From NCBI RefSeq assembly GCF_013522725.1, contig NZ_JAAMRF010000003.1, positions 434,001 to 498,000 of the forward strand: a DNA stretch of 64,000 bases, written 5' to 3'. The first letter of the stretch is position 1. Each line of letters starts with the position of its first letter. The notes under the pieces were generated by a model. That model saw only the letters and a program-made list of their open reading frames with translations, ran no database searches and had not been told where the DNA came from. The translations under genes and the position numbers were made by a program. Shown here in pieces: positions 62,700-64,000 of the stretch. This DNA comes from Stutzerimonas azotifigens. GTDB lineage: Bacteria; Pseudomonadota; Gammaproteobacteria; Pseudomonadales; Pseudomonadaceae.

Positions 62700-64000
62700 A
62701 TGAGCGATTCCTTCATCGACCAGCACAGCTTCAAGCGCATCCTCAACCGCAACATTGGTATGCCACTGGGCTTCGGTCTGCTCAGTGCGGTGTTCTTCTG
62801 CGTCATCGTCTATTACCTCCTCGAGGTCGGCCATTACGTCGAGCGTTCGGTCAGGCTCGTCGGGACCGCAACCGAAACGCTCAAGCAGCAAGTCGATCTG
62901 GAGACCGGCATGCGCGGGTACCTGATCGCTGGCGACGAGGCGTTCCTCGAGCCGTACGTGCGCGGCCTGCCCAAGCTCAGGCTGAGCCTCGACCAGTTGC
63001 GCTCGGAGTCGGCAGGCAACCCGGTGCAGCTGCGCCGCGTCGAGCAACTCGAGTCGCTGCACCAGCAGTGGTACGCCTTCAGCCAGGCGGCCATCGAGCG
63101 TCGCCGCCAGGGCCTTTCATACGAAGATTATGTGAAGTCCGGTCGCGGCAAGCTGCTGATGGAGCAGTTCCGCAGCGAAGTCGATGACTACATCACCGCC
63201 GAACGACAAATGCGTAACGGGCGCACGTCTACCGCCGAAACCGTCAGTGCGGCGCTGGTCGGTGGCTTTCTGCTGTTCAGCCTGATTTTCAGCAGCGTGC
63301 TGGTGGTGTTGGGACGGCGTGACTTGATGTCGCTTTCGACCAGCTATGGCGAATCGCTGACCAAGCAACAGGTGCATGCCGCAGCGCTGGAAAAGCAGGC
63401 CTGGTACCGCACCGGGCAGATGCAGTTGAGCGAGACGATCATTGGTGAATTGACGCTGCCGGCGCTCGGGCAGAGCGTGCTCAGCTTCCTTTCTCGCTAC
63501 ATCGATGTGGCGGCCGGCGCGCTCTATGTATTGCAGGACGGTCGCCTTCAGCGTGTCGCCGAGTTCGGATACGACAAGGATCAACTCGGCCAGCACCGCA
63601 CCCTGGACCTCGGCGAAGGGCTGGTCGGCCAGGTTGCGCTGGAACGGCGGCCGATGGCGCTGAACGACCTGCCCCAGGACTATCTGAAAGTCAGCTCGGC
63701 GCTGGGCGAGACCGCCTCGCGCTCTGTCTTGATCGCGCCGATCGAGGACAGCGGCGTACTCAACGCCGTGATCGAGCTTGGCTTTCTGCGTCCGCTCGAA
63801 GAAGAAGACGGCGAGCTGCTCAAGCGCATCGCCGACAACGTCGGTTCGGCCATCGAAGCGGCGCGTTACCGCCAGCGGCTGCAGCAGATCCTCTCCGAGA
63901 CCCAGCAGCTCAACGAGGAGCTGCAGGTGCAGCAGGAGGAGCTGCGCGCGGCCAACGAAGAGCTCGAAGAGCAATCCAACGCGCTGCGTGAATCCCAGGC
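62700..64000 (+). CDS. CHASE3-GAF sensor kinase, N-terminal part (cut by right edge)
   Basis: The first 433 codons are present. They encode a membrane helix (about 24-44), a CHASE3-type periplasmic domain (45-180, with LETGMRGYLIAGDEAFLEPY), a second helix (about 185-205), a GAF domain (about 250-385, LGEGLVGQVALERRPMALNDL) and the beginning of a long coiled coil (QLNEELQVQQEELRAANEELEEQSNAL) that normally leads into HisKA and HATPase domains, often followed by receivers. The catalytic part is beyond base 64000. AAGGAAACCCG precedes ATG 62700. Confidence 0.85.
   Translation, partial: MSDSFIDQHSFKRILNRNIGMPLGFGLLSAVFFCVIVYYLLEVGHYVERSVRLVGTATETLKQQVDLETGMRGYLIAGDEAFLEPYVRGLPKLRLSLDQLRSESAGNPVQLRRVEQLESLHQQWYAFSQAAIERRRQGLSYEDYVKSGRGKLLMEQFRSEVDDYITAERQMRNGRTSTAETVSAALVGGFLLFSLIFSSVLVVLGRRDLMSLSTSYGESLTKQQVHAAALEKQAWYRTGQMQLSETIIGELTLPALGQSVLSFLSRYIDVAAGALYVLQDGRLQRVAEFGYDKDQLGQHRTLDLGEGLVGQVALERRPMALNDLPQDYLKVSSALGETASRSVLIAPIEDSGVLNAVIELGFLRPLEEEDGELLKRIADNVGSAIEAARYRQRLQQILSETQQLNEELQVQQEELRAANEELEEQSNALRESQ

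Overview
The window looks like the chromosome of a high-GC gammaproteobacterium of the Pseudomonas/Stutzerimonas type. The main reasons are gene content and order: glpQ, folA, phosphodiesterase and ilvD, then pfpI, HDOD protein and mutM, and separately srkA, comF, bioBFHCD, a FlgC-like small protein and three long acyl-CoA dehydrogenases, all familiar from Pseudomonas genomes. Pseudomonas-type families (DUF2790), GAGCGGTC/GACCGC hairpins and a near-consensus PsrA operator agree. I see no tRNA, rRNA, prophage, insertion sequence or CRISPR array. This is mostly core chromosome with a few accessory cassettes.

Layout. 1-2.5 kb: a tripartite tricarboxylate transporter (its TctB-like gene is cut by the left edge) divergent from a CaiB-type CoA-transferase. 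2.5-8 kb: glpQ, folA, a YfcE-type phosphoesterase, a DUF1090 protein and ilvD. 8.4-12.9 kb: a polyamine-type ABC importer. 13-17.4 kb: rlmI-like methyltransferase, pfpI-like, HDOD, mutM and a small membrane protein. 17.6-24 kb: srkA, comF and the complete biotin operon bioB-F-H-C-D. 24-26.5 kb: a zinc alcohol dehydrogenase coupled to an SRPBCC protein, and an orphan FlgC-like protein. 26.7-33.9 kb: three paralogous ~600-residue acyl-CoA dehydrogenases with a diguanylate cyclase between the first and second. 34.2-45 kb: the phosphate cassette described below. 45.3-49.2 kb: an internally deleted SDR, a trehalase and a frameshifted chemoreceptor. 49.3-55.8 kb: LysR with DUF1097/DoxX, DUF2790, an SDR, an unknown membrane protein, and a LEA lipoprotein/slipin/NfeD operon. 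55.9-62.1 kb: an MBL hydrolase, an orphan siderophore-binding lipoprotein, an alpha/beta hydrolase and a DctPQM TRAP transporter. 62.3 kb to the end: a Pmp3 peptide and the start of a CHASE3-GAF sensor kinase.

The most interesting region is 35.2-45.1 kb. A TonB-dependent receptor, a secreted two-domain beta-propeller phytase, a private TolQ/TolR/TonB energising set and a Tat-dependent PhoX-like phosphatase lie head to tail. Divergently, a membrane protein with a degenerate GGDEF domain overlaps an AraC-type regulator. The divergent intergenic region carries two near-identical Pho-box-like sequences, one facing each way, each with two GTCA cores 11 bp apart. I infer a phosphate-starvation-induced phytate and organophosphate acquisition locus that also switches on a signalling/regulatory pair. 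A weaker Pho-box-like site precedes glpQ.

Other candidate control sites read from sequence are a PsrA palindrome directly after a sigma70-type promoter for the first acyl-CoA dehydrogenase, a BirA-like operator over the bioB -35 element, an AlgU-like promoter before the SDR-trehalase pair, and a weak Fur-like site before the siderophore-binding protein. All functional statements come from recognising protein families and motifs by eye; no database search was run.
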